64,000 bases of DNA from Echinicola vietnamensis DSM 17526 (GTDB taxonomy: Bacteria; Bacteroidota; Bacteroidia; Cytophagales; Cyclobacteriaceae), in NCBI RefSeq assembly GCF_000325705.1, contig NC_019904.1, positions 1,496,001 through 1,560,000 of the forward strand, in the 5' to 3' direction. The notes below the pieces were generated by a model. The model was not told the origin of the DNA. It was given only the letters and a program-made list of their open reading frames with translations, and searched no databases. A program made the translations under genes and the position numbers. Positions 37,313-46,292 of the stretch are shown here, in pieces (position 1 is the stretch's first letter; each line of letters opens with the position of its first letter).

Positions 37313-39310
37313 ATGAAGAAAATTAATTATATATGGAGCTTTGCACTAAGTATAATGGTGTTGGCCAGTTGCAATGATGACTTCTTAGAGGAAAAGCAAG
37401 ATTTGACCGGAGTAAATGAAGAGGTTTTTCAAGATCCTCACATGGCTCAAGCGTACGTAGATTATGTTTACTATTTGTTTTCACCAGGAGATAATGGAAG
37501 AAACTTAATCTGGGATTTGTTTGGAGGATTCGAATTTTCAAAAAACACCGATGAGATGCCAGGCCGAAGTGCATTAAATCAAGAGTATTCCCAAATTTCC
37601 TTTACCGAGGATCATGCATTGGAGTATTTTGGTGAGCGAATGGGTACTAGTATAAGGAATAACACGTGGACCCGTATGAAGGAGATCAATCTTTTCTTGT
37701 CAGAAATCGATAAGCATGGGCTTCCTGAGGAATTGAGAAATGAGTTAAAGGGACAAATGTATTTTTGGAGAGCTTGGCAGTATTTTGATTTGGTTAAGCT
37801 GTATGGAGGTGTTCCATTAGTATTAGAACCTCAAAACCCCATCATAGCAGATGCCACAGAAACCCAAGTACCCAGAAGTACCACCAAAGCTTGTATCGAC
37901 CAGATTGTGGCTGATTTGGACATGGCAATGGAGTTATTGCCTGGCAGATGGACAGGAGATGATTGGGGGAGAATCACCAGTGGAGCAGCAGCTGCCCTTA
38001 AAAGTCGCGTATTGGTAACTTGGGCAAGTCCTCTATTTAATAGGGATGAGGATCCTTCTAGGTGGCAGGCGGCGTATGAGGCTTCCATAGAGGCTAGAAA
38101 TATTCTTGAAGGAAATGGCTTTGGACTTTATAAAAAGGGAAATCTCGAGAATGGAGAAGCTTGGGGTAAAATGTGGTTTGAAGAGGTGGATAATCCTGAA
38201 GCAGTGATGATCTATGGGTTTAATGATACTTCATCTGATCAAATTAAAAAAAATAATGGATGGGAAAAAGCTTGCCGTCCCCGAAACCTAGGGGGTGACG
38301 GCAGAATGGAGCCCACTATACAACTGGTTAATTCTTTCCCTATGGCAGATGGTCGTCCGATCAATGAGTCACCAAACTATGAATATGATCTCAATCATTT
38401 CTATCGTAATAGGGACCCTAGGTTTTACCATACCTTTGCTTTCAATGGGGCCTTATGGCCTTATGATGAAGATGGTGACTATAGACATTGGAGCTATAGG
38501 TGGTATAATTCTGAAGGTGATGAAACACCAAATAAAACCACAGAAACTAATGGAGCAAACTCCAGTGGTATATATATGAAGAAGTCTACCAATCCAAATG
38601 CTTCAAGTGCTGATAATTTTGCATTCAGTGGAACTGATATTATGGAGATTCGTTTTGCAGAAGTAGTCTTGAATATTGCTGAATCTGCTATTGGGATTGG
38701 TAATATTCAGGAGGGTTTAGATGCTATCATGGAAGTAAGGGAGCGTGCAGGAGTTGAAAACCTTGATGGGACCTTTGGGCTTGGATCAGGCTTAAGCAAA
38801 GATCAAGCTTTTGCAAAAGTTATTGAAGAACGAAAAGTAGAATTTGCGTTTGAAGGTCGTAGATTTTGGGACTTGAGAAGATGGCTATTGATGGACGATG
38901 AATATGGATATACTCAGCGTTTTGGGTTTGAACCAATAGATGGCATGAGGCGAATGGGAATTTACGTGGTGGTCAAGGACCAAGCGGGTAATCCTTATAC
39001 CGGAGGTGAGGATCCTATGATTGCAGATGCAGATGGCAACGCCCCAATCATAGATCGTGCCCCTGAGGAGTATCCTGATGGTATCGAAACAGAGGAAGAG
39101 TATTTGGATTATCTTTATGACAATTTCTATGAAGTTCAAATCAAAGATGATCTTGATCCGACCAACAACAATTGGGAGTTTCACTGGTATCCTGAGTATT
39201 ATTTCATTGGCCTTAATGAGGATGTACTGACCTCTTCTCCATACTTAGAGCAAACTGTTGGGTGGAATAGTTTTAGTGGTGAGGGCACTTTCAATCCCCT
39301 GGCAGAATAA
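37313..39310 (+). CDS. SusD/RagB-family glycan-binding lipoprotein
   Basis: A 665-aa surface lipoprotein (lipobox VLASC, Cys20) that forms the lid on SusC and captures oligosaccharides. TPR-like helices include RNELKGQMYFWRAWQYFDLVKLYGGVPLV, and RagB motifs include FAEVVLNIAE and VIEERKVEFAFEGRRFWDLRRW. Longer than average SusD (about 500-600 aa). Cotranscribed with SusC and followed by a terminator. Its place in this locus suggests a pectin fragment as ligand. Confidence 0.93.
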   Translation: MKKINYIWSFALSIMVLASCNDDFLEEKQDLTGVNEEVFQDPHMAQAYVDYVYYLFSPGDNGRNLIWDLFGGFEFSKNTDEMPGRSALNQEYSQISFTEDHALEYFGERMGTSIRNNTWTRMKEINLFLSEIDKHGLPEELRNELKGQMYFWRAWQYFDLVKLYGGVPLVLEPQNPIIADATETQVPRSTTKACIDQIVADLDMAMELLPGRWTGDDWGRITSGAAAALKSRVLVTWASPLFNRDEDPSRWQAAYEASIEARNILEGNGFGLYKKGNLENGEAWGKMWFEEVDNPEAVMIYGFNDTSSDQIKKNNGWEKACRPRNLGGDGRMEPTIQLVNSFPMADGRPINESPNYEYDLNHFYRNRDPRFYHTFAFNGALWPYDEDGDYRHWSYRWYNSEGDETPNKTTETNGANSSGIYMKKSTNPNASSADNFAFSGTDIMEIRFAEVVLNIAESAIGIGNIQEGLDAIMEVRERAGVENLDGTFGLGSGLSKDQAFAKVIEERKVEFAFEGRRFWDLRRWLLMDDEYGYTQRFGFEPIDGMRRMGIYVVVKDQAGNPYTGGEDPMIADADGNAPIIDRAPEEYPDGIETEEEYLDYLYDNFYEVQIKDDLDPTNNNWEFHWYPEYYFIGLNEDVLTSSPYLEQTVGWNSFSGEGTFNPLAE

Positions 39311-39336
39311 GGATTAAAATGGTTTAATGATAATAA

Positions 39337-39378
39337 AGCCTTCCTGAGCCGTTCACGCGGTTGTCAGGGAGGTTTTTT
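39337..39378 (+). terminator. Terminator after susD
   Basis: Stem CTTCCTGA / TCAGGGAG with loop, followed by TTTTTTT, about 30 bp past the SusD stop. Confidence 0.75.
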
Positions 39379-39776
39379 TGGTTAGCACCAAGAGCAAAGA
39401 ATAATGTAGCAAGTAGCAAGACTTAAGTATCAAGTAGGAGATAGAAGGTATGAAGGATAAAGACTTTTGCATCTATTATGTCATTCCGATGAAAGGAGGA
39501 ATCTCTTACGAAATAACTGAAAAGATCCTTCCTAACGCCAGGGTGATAAACGGTTGAAACCGTTTCACACCTAAGGAATAAGTGCTTGCAAAAGTGTGGA
39601 CAAAATTCGGAACGAGGCAACCGGAAAGGCCTTATGGCCATTTCGGTTGCCTCATCAGCATAATACCCCAATTGAGCAGGATATTTTCCCGCTTGGTCAG
39701 CAAACAGGTTTAGATTGGAGAAAAACCCCTTAGCTTGGAAATTGAACAGAACAATCCAAAATATCATACCTATAAA
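39379..39776. other. Intergenic spacer, no gene seen
   Basis: Between the terminator and the PL1 gene. It contains low-complexity AAGTAGCAAG/AAGTATCAAG words (39415-39435) and a GTCATTCCGATGAAAGGAGG block typical of non-coding repeats in this phylum. No convincing ORF or RNA. Confidence 0.4.
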
Positions 39777-41474
39777 ATGAAAAAAGAGATCTTATCACTC
39801 ACCTTATCGATATTGGCTATATCTGCGGCCTTTGCACAATATCCAAAAGTGCCGGCAGAGGCAAGGGTCAAGTCGGATTCCATCATGACGGCCAGTCAAA
39901 AGCTGAGCGATGAAGCTTGGGAAGCCGCTTGGCCGACTGTCCTTGCTGAAATGGAAGCAGGCAAGCCTTATGTTCCTTGGGCTTTTCGGCCTACAGACCT
40001 TCCTCAGGCAGATATTCCAGCTTTCCCAGGTGCCGAAGGTGGTGGAATGTACAGTTTTGGTGGTCGTGGCGGTCAAGTGATAACGGTCACGAGTTTGGAG
40101 GACAGGGGCCCCGGTACGCTTCGGGAAGCCTGCGAAACAGGTGGAGCCAGGATCATTGTTTTCAATGTGGCCGGCATTATCAAACTGAAATCGCCCTTGA
40201 TCATCCGCGCACCCTATGTCACCATAGCGGGACAAACTGCTCCGGGAGATGGCGTATGCGTGGCCGGGGAAACCGTTTGGATCGATACCCATGACGTGGT
40301 GATCCGCCATATGCGTTTCCGTAGAGGAGAGACATTTGTCGGGAGAAGGGATGATGCCATCGGCGGCAATCCAGTGGGCAATATCATGATCGACCACGTA
40401 TCTGCCAGTTGGGGCTTGGATGAAAACATGTCGATGTATCGTCACATGTACAGCCCCGGTGGAGACTACAAAGATGTAAAACGCGGAACAGTCAACATCA
40501 CCATCCAAAACAGCATCTTCTCCGAAGCGCTGGACACGTATAATCATTCCCTTGGAAGTACGCTGGGAGGAGAAAATTGCTCCTTTATGCGTAATCTCTG
40601 GGCCAATAATGCCGGCAGAAATCCGTCTATTGGCTGGAACGGCATCTTTAATTTTGTAAACAATGTGGTGTTCAACTGGAGCCATAGGACCACGGATGGT
40701 GGTGATTATATGGCCAAGTACAATATCATCAACAACTACTACAAGCCGGGGCCGGTAACACCTGATGGCGAAACCATTTCCCATCGGATCTTGCGTCCAG
40801 ACGCGGTGTTGTCCAGATTGGACACATTGGTATGGGGCAGGGCCCATATCACTGGAAACATCGTGGAAGGAAATCCAAAAGTGACCGCCGACAATTGGGA
40901 GGGGGGTGTACAGCTCAATGGCAAAAAAGGCGGCGAGATGAGCTTGGAAGAAGCTAAGATTTATTTTCCCCGCATCAAATCCAACAGCCCTTTCCCAATG
41001 CCCAAAATGAGCATAATGCCTGCTGATGAAGCATATGAGCATGTAATGGCCAATGCTGGAGCGACACTTCCACGACGAGATCCTGTAGATGAAAGGGTCA
41101 TCAGGACGGTCAAAACAGGAAAGCCTGAATATGTGAAAGGATTGAATCCTGATGATTTTTACCAGTTTGAGCACCGAAGATTGCCAAGAGATGCGTATAA
41201 AATGGGCATCATCACGGATATCGCTCAAGTGGGTGGTTATCCAGCATATCATGGCACGCCTTATCTTGATACAGATGGTGATGGCATGCCGGATCGCTAT
41301 GAGCAGAAGGTGGGCTTGGATCCAAACGACCCTTCCGATGCCACAGCCGATATGAACGGAGATGGCTACACCAATATTGAGATGTATATCAATGGAATCG
41401 ATCCGGATGAAAAAGTGGATTGGACGGAGCTGGACAATAACCACGATACGTTGGAGCAGGGGGACATAAATTAA
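39777..41474 (+). CDS. Polysaccharide lyase family 1 pectate lyase
   Basis: A 565-aa exported lyase. The signal peptide is residues 1-20 (ending AAFAQ). The parallel beta-helix begins AFPGAEGGGMYSFGGRGG and includes TIAGQTAPGDGVCVAG, VIRHMRFRRGE and DHVSASWGLDENMS, the usual PL1 calcium/catalytic region. The C-terminal tail DTDGDGMPDRYEQKVGLDP and DMNGDGYTNIEMYING is a calcium-binding, dockerin/TSP3-like repeat pair. ATG 39777 is chosen over an in-frame start at 39735 because it opens the signal peptide. It ends the pectin locus and is probably controlled with it. Confidence 0.9.
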   Translation: MKKEILSLTLSILAISAAFAQYPKVPAEARVKSDSIMTASQKLSDEAWEAAWPTVLAEMEAGKPYVPWAFRPTDLPQADIPAFPGAEGGGMYSFGGRGGQVITVTSLEDRGPGTLREACETGGARIIVFNVAGIIKLKSPLIIRAPYVTIAGQTAPGDGVCVAGETVWIDTHDVVIRHMRFRRGETFVGRRDDAIGGNPVGNIMIDHVSASWGLDENMSMYRHMYSPGGDYKDVKRGTVNITIQNSIFSEALDTYNHSLGSTLGGENCSFMRNLWANNAGRNPSIGWNGIFNFVNNVVFNWSHRTTDGGDYMAKYNIINNYYKPGPVTPDGETISHRILRPDAVLSRLDTLVWGRAHITGNIVEGNPKVTADNWEGGVQLNGKKGGEMSLEEAKIYFPRIKSNSPFPMPKMSIMPADEAYEHVMANAGATLPRRDPVDERVIRTVKTGKPEYVKGLNPDDFYQFEHRRLPRDAYKMGIITDIAQVGGYPAYHGTPYLDTDGDGMPDRYEQKVGLDPNDPSDATADMNGDGYTNIEMYINGIDPDEKVDWTELDNNHDTLEQGDIN

Positions 41475-41490
41475 GCCTGTACTCAAGAGG

Positions 41491-41550
41491 AATACGTCGT
41501 AAAGACTTTTAAGGAAGAATTTCTTTGAATTCTTTGCGACGTATTTTTTT
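41491..41550 (+). terminator. Terminator after PL1
   Basis: Stem AATACGTCGTAAAGA / TCTTTGCGACGTATT (one G-U) with a loop of about 24 bp, then a T-run, 17 bp past the PL1 stop. Confidence 0.75.
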
Positions 41551-41670
41551 CTTTGCGCGAGATCGTTTATTCATTCGTCTATTGGACCTTGTATTCTTTT
41601 CAGGCCAATTCTGCACTTAAATCAGGTTACTAACTATACTCCAACCGCTGCTATTTTCGGGGGAAATCCC

Positions 41671-41678
41671 TACCTTTG
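41671..41678 (+). promoter_or_regulatory. -7 element of ridA
   Basis: TACCTTTG matches TAnnTTTG, 18 bp before the ridA start codon. The -33 side is weak. Confidence 0.5.
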
Positions 41679-41695
41679 AATAAAAATAACAAAGG

Positions 41696-42079
41696 ATGGC
41701 AAACGATATTATTTACTCCAAAGATGCTCCTGCACCGATCGGGCCTTACAGTCAGGCGGTCAAGGCGGGGAATACACTTTTTATTTCTGGTCAGATCGCC
41801 TTGGACGCCGAAACCGGGGAGCTGATCAATGAAAACATCACCGAAGAGACCCATGCGGTGATGAAAAATCTGGATGCGATTTTGTCGGCAGCAGGCTATA
41901 GTTTTGGAGATGTGGTAAAATGTTCTATTTTTATTAAAAACATGGATGATTTCGGTACCATAAACGAAGCTTATGGTCAATATTTTCCATCAAACCCTCC
42001 TGCAAGGGAAACCGTGGAAGTAAGCAAATTACCAAAAAATGTACAGGTAGAAATTTCGTGTATCGCCGTAAAGGCATAA
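41696..42079 (+). CDS. ridA: RidA family enamine/imine deaminase
   Basis: A 127-aa cytoplasmic protein that hydrolyses reactive enamine/imine intermediates released by PLP enzymes such as threonine dehydratase. The RidA signature is complete: APIGPYSQAVKAGNTLFISGQI near the start, the catalytic Arg in PPARETVEVSKLP, and the end VQVEISCIAVK. An AAGG lies just before the ATG. The small membrane protein 23 bp downstream may be cotranscribed but has no evident link. Confidence 0.93.
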   Translation: MANDIIYSKDAPAPIGPYSQAVKAGNTLFISGQIALDAETGELINENITEETHAVMKNLDAILSAAGYSFGDVVKCSIFIKNMDDFGTINEAYGQYFPSNPPARETVEVSKLPKNVQVEISCIAVKA

Positions 42080-42102
42080 CCCACCTGTGGAGGTAGGAAG
42101 GA

Positions 42103-42594
42103 ATGATCAAGTACTTGCCCCATCATAGTGAAGTGTTGGTTTCTTCGATGCATTGTGAAGATGTTATTTCACGCTTAGATCAGGTTACCCGGGATGTGGA
42201 TTATCTGAGCCATACCTTGAGCCGAAAGGGAGAAGAACATCTTTTCAATGGGAAGGTTAATGAAGATAGTTTTCGACTTTCCATGGTAGTGAAAAGAGCC
42301 GATAGCTTTTTGCCTTTGATCAAAGGTCATATTGAGTCTACGCATGCAGGATGTATCATCTTTTTGGATTACCAGTTGTTTCCGGGTTCTACCTTTTTCA
42401 TGGTTTTTTGGTCCATAGTGACCTTGGCGTTGGCCATTTTTTTTCTGTTTATTCAAGAAGAACCGGTCTTTAGCCTGATCAGCTTTGGCGTGGGTGTGGG
42501 CAATATAATGTTTGCGTGGTCACACTTTAAGCGTAAGGTCAAGCAAACCCAGCATATTTTCCATAGAATGCTCAGTTTGCAGAAGAATAGATGA
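42103..42594 (+). CDS. Hypothetical two-helix membrane protein
   Basis: A 163-aa protein preceded by a strong ribosome-binding sequence (GGAGGTAGGAAGG). It has a soluble N-terminal part (1-90, pattern EDVISRLDQVTRDV, then FRLSMVVKRADSFLPLIKG). Two hydrophobic segments follow (about 104-122 and 127-143) with a short basic tail. No family is recognised. It lies just after ridA on the same strand. Confidence 0.7.
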   Translation: MIKYLPHHSEVLVSSMHCEDVISRLDQVTRDVDYLSHTLSRKGEEHLFNGKVNEDSFRLSMVVKRADSFLPLIKGHIESTHAGCIIFLDYQLFPGSTFFMVFWSIVTLALAIFFLFIQEEPVFSLISFGVGVGNIMFAWSHFKRKVKQTQHIFHRMLSLQKNR

Positions 42595-43168
42595 TGTTGG
42601 GCCAATCAAACAAAGTTGGAGACGGCCTGTTTTTATAATGATCGCACCACGGATACCAAAAAATGGGATCAATCAGAAAAACTGGGGTAAAGGCTGGCCG
42701 GATGGAGGTAATGATGAATGATTGACGTTTCTATCCCCAACGCTCCATAAAGGAACTTTCGATTGCTCCTTCATCAAGACGCATGGCAGGTGTCACCGGT
42801 ACTTCCTTGTCCTTTTTTCACCTGCAGGAAAAAAGTGACAACGTCAAAGAGAGAAATTCCCCCTAAAGAGGAGTTTTTCTCCACTCCCCAATCCTTAGGC
42901 CTGGTCGGAAATCCCTCGCCCCCCAGAAATATGGCTTGATCCAAAAAATGCCAGAAAGTCCATCATCATAAATGTGTTTCTAATGGGGTATCCTTGACCC
43001 AAAAAATCACCTTGGTCTGCACTTTTTTATTTAAACGATTAATTGCGGCATAAAATCCCATTACACTTATGGTTTTTGCCCCTCAGGTCGTAATTTAGGG
43101 GTGCTGTTGGCGAGGCCTTTACCCGAAATGCCATGGGCCAATTTGTGACTAAAATTAATAGATAACAG
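42595..43168. other. Gene-free interval before fumC
   Basis: 574 bp with no credible ORF. A palindromic patch around 42817-42840 (CACCTGCAGGAAAAAAGTG with an upstream TTTTTTCAC) and T/A runs suggest decayed repeat material. It should also hold the fumC promoter, not located. Confidence 0.4.
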
Positions 43169-44569
43169 ATGAAATATAGAGTAGAAAAAGACACCATGGG
43201 GCCAGTGGAAGTCCCTGCGGACAAGTACTGGGGTGCCCAAACCCAACGATCCATCAATAACTTCAAGATTGGTGGTGAGCGTAACCGAATGCCATTGGAA
43301 ATCACCCATGCTTTTGCCATACTTAAAAAGTCAGCGGCCCTGACCAATGCTGAGCTGGGAGTATTGCCACAGGAAAAGGCAGATGCCATTGCCAAAGTGT
43401 GCGATGAGATTGTGGAGGGTAAATTGGACGATCAGTTTCCGTTGGTCATCTGGCAAACCGGTTCTGGCACCCAGTCCAATATGAATGCCAATGAGGTGAT
43501 CGCCTACAGAGGCCATGTCCTGGGCGGTGGGAGCTTGGAAGATGAGCAAAAAACCATCCACCCCAATGACGATGTGAACAAGTCGCAGTCTTCCAATGAC
43601 ACCTTTCCTACTGCCATGCACATTGCAGCCTATAAAATGGTGGTAGAGACGACGATCCCTGGTGTGGAGAAGCTAAGGGATACCTTGAAGGATAAGTCAG
43701 ACCAGTTTATGGATGTGGTCAAAATTGGCAGGACCCACTTTATGGATGCGACCCCTTTGACCTTGGGGCAGGAGTTTTCCGGCTACGTGGCACAACTGAA
43801 TCACGGCCTCAGAGCATTGAAGAATACCTTGGAGCACCTTTCTGAACTGGCCTTGGGCGGTACTGCTGTAGGTACCGGGCTGAACACCCCGAAAGGCTAT
43901 GCCGAATTGGTCGCTAAGAAGATTGCTGAATTTTCCGGCCATCCATTTGTGACGGCTCCTAATAAATTTGAGTCCTTGGCTGCCCATGATGCCATCGTGG
44001 AGACCCATGGTGCATTGAAGCAATTGGCGGTCAGTTTGATGAAAATTGCCAACGACATCAGGATGCTTTCATCAGGTCCCCGGTCTGGAATTGGCGAGAT
44101 CCTGATTCCTGAAAATGAGCCCGGTTCTTCCATAATGCCCGGTAAAGTGAACCCTACTCAGGCAGAAGCCATGACCATGGTCTGCGCCCAAGTAATCGGG
44201 AATGACACCGCCGTGTCTGTTGGAGGATCCAATGGTCATTTTGAGCTGAACGTCTTCAAGCCCATGATGATTCACAACCTGCTCACTTCTGCCAGGTTGT
44301 TGGGAGATGCATGCGTATCTTTCCATGACAACTGCGTCATCGGTATTGAGCCAAACAGGCCGTTTATCAAGAAGCACTTGGAGAATTCCTTGATGCTGGT
44401 AACCGCATTGAATACCCATATCGGATATGAAAATGCCGCTGCAATCGCCAAAAAGGCCCATAAAGAGGGTACTAGTCTAAGAGAAGCTGCCATCGACCTA
44501 GAATTGCTGACCAGTGAGCAATTTGATGAATGGGTAAAACCTGAAGATATGATTGGCGGGTTAAAATAA
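43169..44569 (+). CDS. fumC: Class II fumarate hydratase
   Basis: A 466-aa TCA-cycle enzyme converting fumarate and malate, iron-independent and cytoplasmic. Seen motifs: [24 protein letters not shown] at the start, [26 protein letters not shown], the catalytic His region [13 protein letters not shown], and the superfamily signature [13 protein letters not shown]. Length is standard for homotetrameric FumC. Monocistronic with its own terminator. Confidence 0.96.
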   Translation: MKYRVEKDTMGPVEVPADKYWGAQTQRSINNFKIGGERNRMPLEITHAFAILKKSAALTNAELGVLPQEKADAIAKVCDEIVEGKLDDQFPLVIWQTGSGTQSNMNANEVIAYRGHVLGGGSLEDEQKTIHPNDDVNKSQSSNDTFPTAMHIAAYKMVVETTIPGVEKLRDTLKDKSDQFMDVVKIGRTHFMDATPLTLGQEFSGYVAQLNHGLRALKNTLEHLSELALGGTAVGTGLNTPKGYAELVAKKIAEFSGHPFVTAPNKFESLAAHDAIVETHGALKQLAVSLMKIANDIRMLSSGPRSGIGEILIPENEPGSSIMPGKVNPTQAEAMTMVCAQVIGNDTAVSVGGSNGHFELNVFKPMMIHNLLTSARLLGDACVSFHDNCVIGIEPNRPFIKKHLENSLMLVTALNTHIGYENAAAIAKKAHKEGTSLREAAIDLELLTSEQFDEWVKPEDMIGGLK

Positions 44570-44636
44570 CATGGTCTTGGTGAGCGATTTTCCTCTCCGA
44601 AGGGGATAGTGCCAACTTTATTTTATCCAAATTTTA

Positions 44637-44687
44637 AAAGGGGAAGTATATTTCGTATTTTACATGAAATATGCTTCCCTTTTTTTA
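44637..44687 (+). terminator. Terminator after fumC
   Basis: Stem AAAAGGGGAAGTATATTTC / GAAATATGCTTCCCTTTT, loop of about 11, then a T-run. Confidence 0.88.
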
Positions 44688-44712
44688 TCACTAAAGAAAA
44701 TCATTGACAAAT

Positions 44713-45333
44713 ATGGTTTCAAATTACCTTTTGAGAAGTGGTCTGGTGCTGGGATTATTCCTTGCATTGTCGGTTACTGCCCAATCACAGCAATTGTCCA
44801 AGGCCAAAAAGAAAGCCCTGAAGAAGGAGCTTAGAAAGATGAGTCCTGAAGAATACTGGGAGCTTATCAATCAGCAACAAGAGCAAAAGGTGGAGATCCT
44901 TACATTAGAAAAGGAAAATGAATCCTTGAGAGCACAGCTTGCAGAGCAGGGCGAAGACTTGGAAATGGAGCAAAGTAAGCATGAATACCTTGAAGGGGAA
45001 AACGTAACCATGGCCAATCAGGAGGCAAGTAATAGGGCGTCAACCAAGCCAGATGTCAATACCAAATGGGGTGAAGGAGTGGTCTTCAGGGTGCAGATAG
45101 GAGCACTTACGAAGGAAGAGTATGAAAAGGAGATCCCCTCCGGCTTTAGTTTGGATGTGGAACATAAGGGAGACCTGAAGCGTATGGTAGTGGGCTATTA
45201 CAGGGATTACGACGAGGCGGATTCCTTCAAAAAGCTCATGAGGAAGTTAGGCATCCGTACCGCTTGGATAGTGCCCTATAAGGATGGGAATCGTGTGCCT
45301 TTGAAAGAGGTATTGGGCGAAGTGGTCGATTGA
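44713..45333 (+). CDS. Exported coiled-coil protein with SPOR-like C-terminus
   Basis: A 206-aa product with a signal peptide (residues 1-25, ending AQSQQ). A charged coiled coil follows (about 28-100, LTLEKENESLRAQLAEQGEDL). The SPOR-like C-terminal domain (about 120-200) has FRVQIGALTKEEYEK, VGYYRDYDEADSFKKLMRKLGIRTAWIVPYKDG. SPOR domains bind septal, denuded peptidoglycan. ATG 44713 is preferred to an in-frame TTG at 44704. The SPOR call rests on the pattern, not on a search. Confidence 0.65.
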   Translation: MVSNYLLRSGLVLGLFLALSVTAQSQQLSKAKKKALKKELRKMSPEEYWELINQQQEQKVEILTLEKENESLRAQLAEQGEDLEMEQSKHEYLEGENVTMANQEASNRASTKPDVNTKWGEGVVFRVQIGALTKEEYEKEIPSGFSLDVEHKGDLKRMVVGYYRDYDEADSFKKLMRKLGIRTAWIVPYKDGNRVPLKEVLGEVVD

Positions 45334-45335
45334 TT

Positions 45336-45920
45336 TCAGGGAATGGTATAGCCTATTTTTTCCAGCTCAGCGGCCGTCATTTCAATGACTTTTACTTCCA
45401 TGGAAATCGTCTTTAGTGGTGTGTCCGTGGAATCGGCAGGAACGTGTGCGATGGCTTCCAATACATCCAAGCCTTTAAAAACCTGCCCAAACACCGTATA
45501 ATTATCATCAAGCCTAGGAATGCCTTCCTTGTCATGGACTATGTACAGTTGGCAGCCTGCAGAGCGCTTTTCGGGATTGTCATCTCGTCCTGCTCCGACA
45601 GCGCCATAGACATGCCGAATCGTATCCACAAATTCCGGTTCCAGTAAATAAGGTGAATCAGCAAAGCCTTCAGGAGTATCGGGACACCCTCCTTGGATCA
45701 CAAAATCCTCAATAACACGGTTAAAGCTTAGCGAATCCCAGTAGTGGGCATTGGCCAGACGGATAAAGCTCTTTTTATGCTCAGGCGTTTCATCATACAG
45801 CCAAAGGAGCATTTCACCTTTAGGGGTGTTGATCTGGCCGATTTGGTATTTTTTCCCTGCACCGGAGTTACAAGAAAAAAGCACCATGCAAACAAGGGAA
45901 AGTAGGAAGTATCCTTTCAT
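45336..45920 (-). CDS. Cyclophilin-type peptidylprolyl isomerase lipoprotein
   Basis: A 194-aa prolyl cis-trans isomerase that helps fold envelope proteins. The lipobox is VLFSC (Cys17), so it is membrane-anchored in the periplasm or outer membrane. Cyclophilin motifs: LSFNRVIEDFVIQGGCPDTPEG, CQLYIVHDKEG in place of the usual FFI, and YTVFGQVFKGLDVLEAIAH. The stop lies 2 bp after that of the convergent SPOR-like gene. Confidence 0.9.
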   Translation of the reverse strand: MKGYFLLSLVCMVLFSCNSGAGKKYQIGQINTPKGEMLLWLYDETPEHKKSFIRLANAHYWDSLSFNRVIEDFVIQGGCPDTPEGFADSPYLLEPEFVDTIRHVYGAVGAGRDDNPEKRSAGCQLYIVHDKEGIPRLDDNYTVFGQVFKGLDVLEAIAHVPADSTDTPLKTISMEVKVIEMTAAELEKIGYTIP

Positions 45921-46292
45921 GCCTTTAATTTAGTTGTACTGATTTTAATATTCTACCATCTTTTGGTTTCCATTCTGGGTATCTCTTGACACTGGTTCAC
46001 GATGTTGTTGCCTCAGATAAAACCTTGATAGGGATTTCTTTGAAAGAAAGATAGTAAATCCGCTGATTAAATCTGACTAAAAGGGAGATCACACGGGAAT
46101 GTAAAAGTTTATGGATGAATTTTTTCACCAGGAAACGTAAGCGATAACCTCCTGTTTCTGAAGAGGTCTTTGGGGGAGGTGTTATTGGATGGCGTTATGG
46201 CCCAAGGACTTACCTGTATTGTGCTGAAAAGGGTGGAAATAATTGCCATTTTTTTTAATAAAGAAGTCCTTTAGTTTAGTAATTTAGGAGGT
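45921..46292. other. Divergent intergenic region, nothing distinct
   Basis: 372 bp between cyclophilin and recJ genes; must hold both promoters. A recJ ribosome-binding site (TAGGAGGT) precedes the ATG. No other feature is seen. Confidence 0.4.

Noticed and set aside
39804..41486. 560-codon open frame antisense to the PL1 gene
   Set aside because: The opposite strand encodes a full PL1 lyase with signal peptide and motifs; the antisense product is low in recognisable structure and reflects codon bias of the sense gene.
42512..42721. 69-codon frame after the two-helix membrane protein
   Set aside because: Overlaps the real gene out of frame and shows no plausible start signal or fold.
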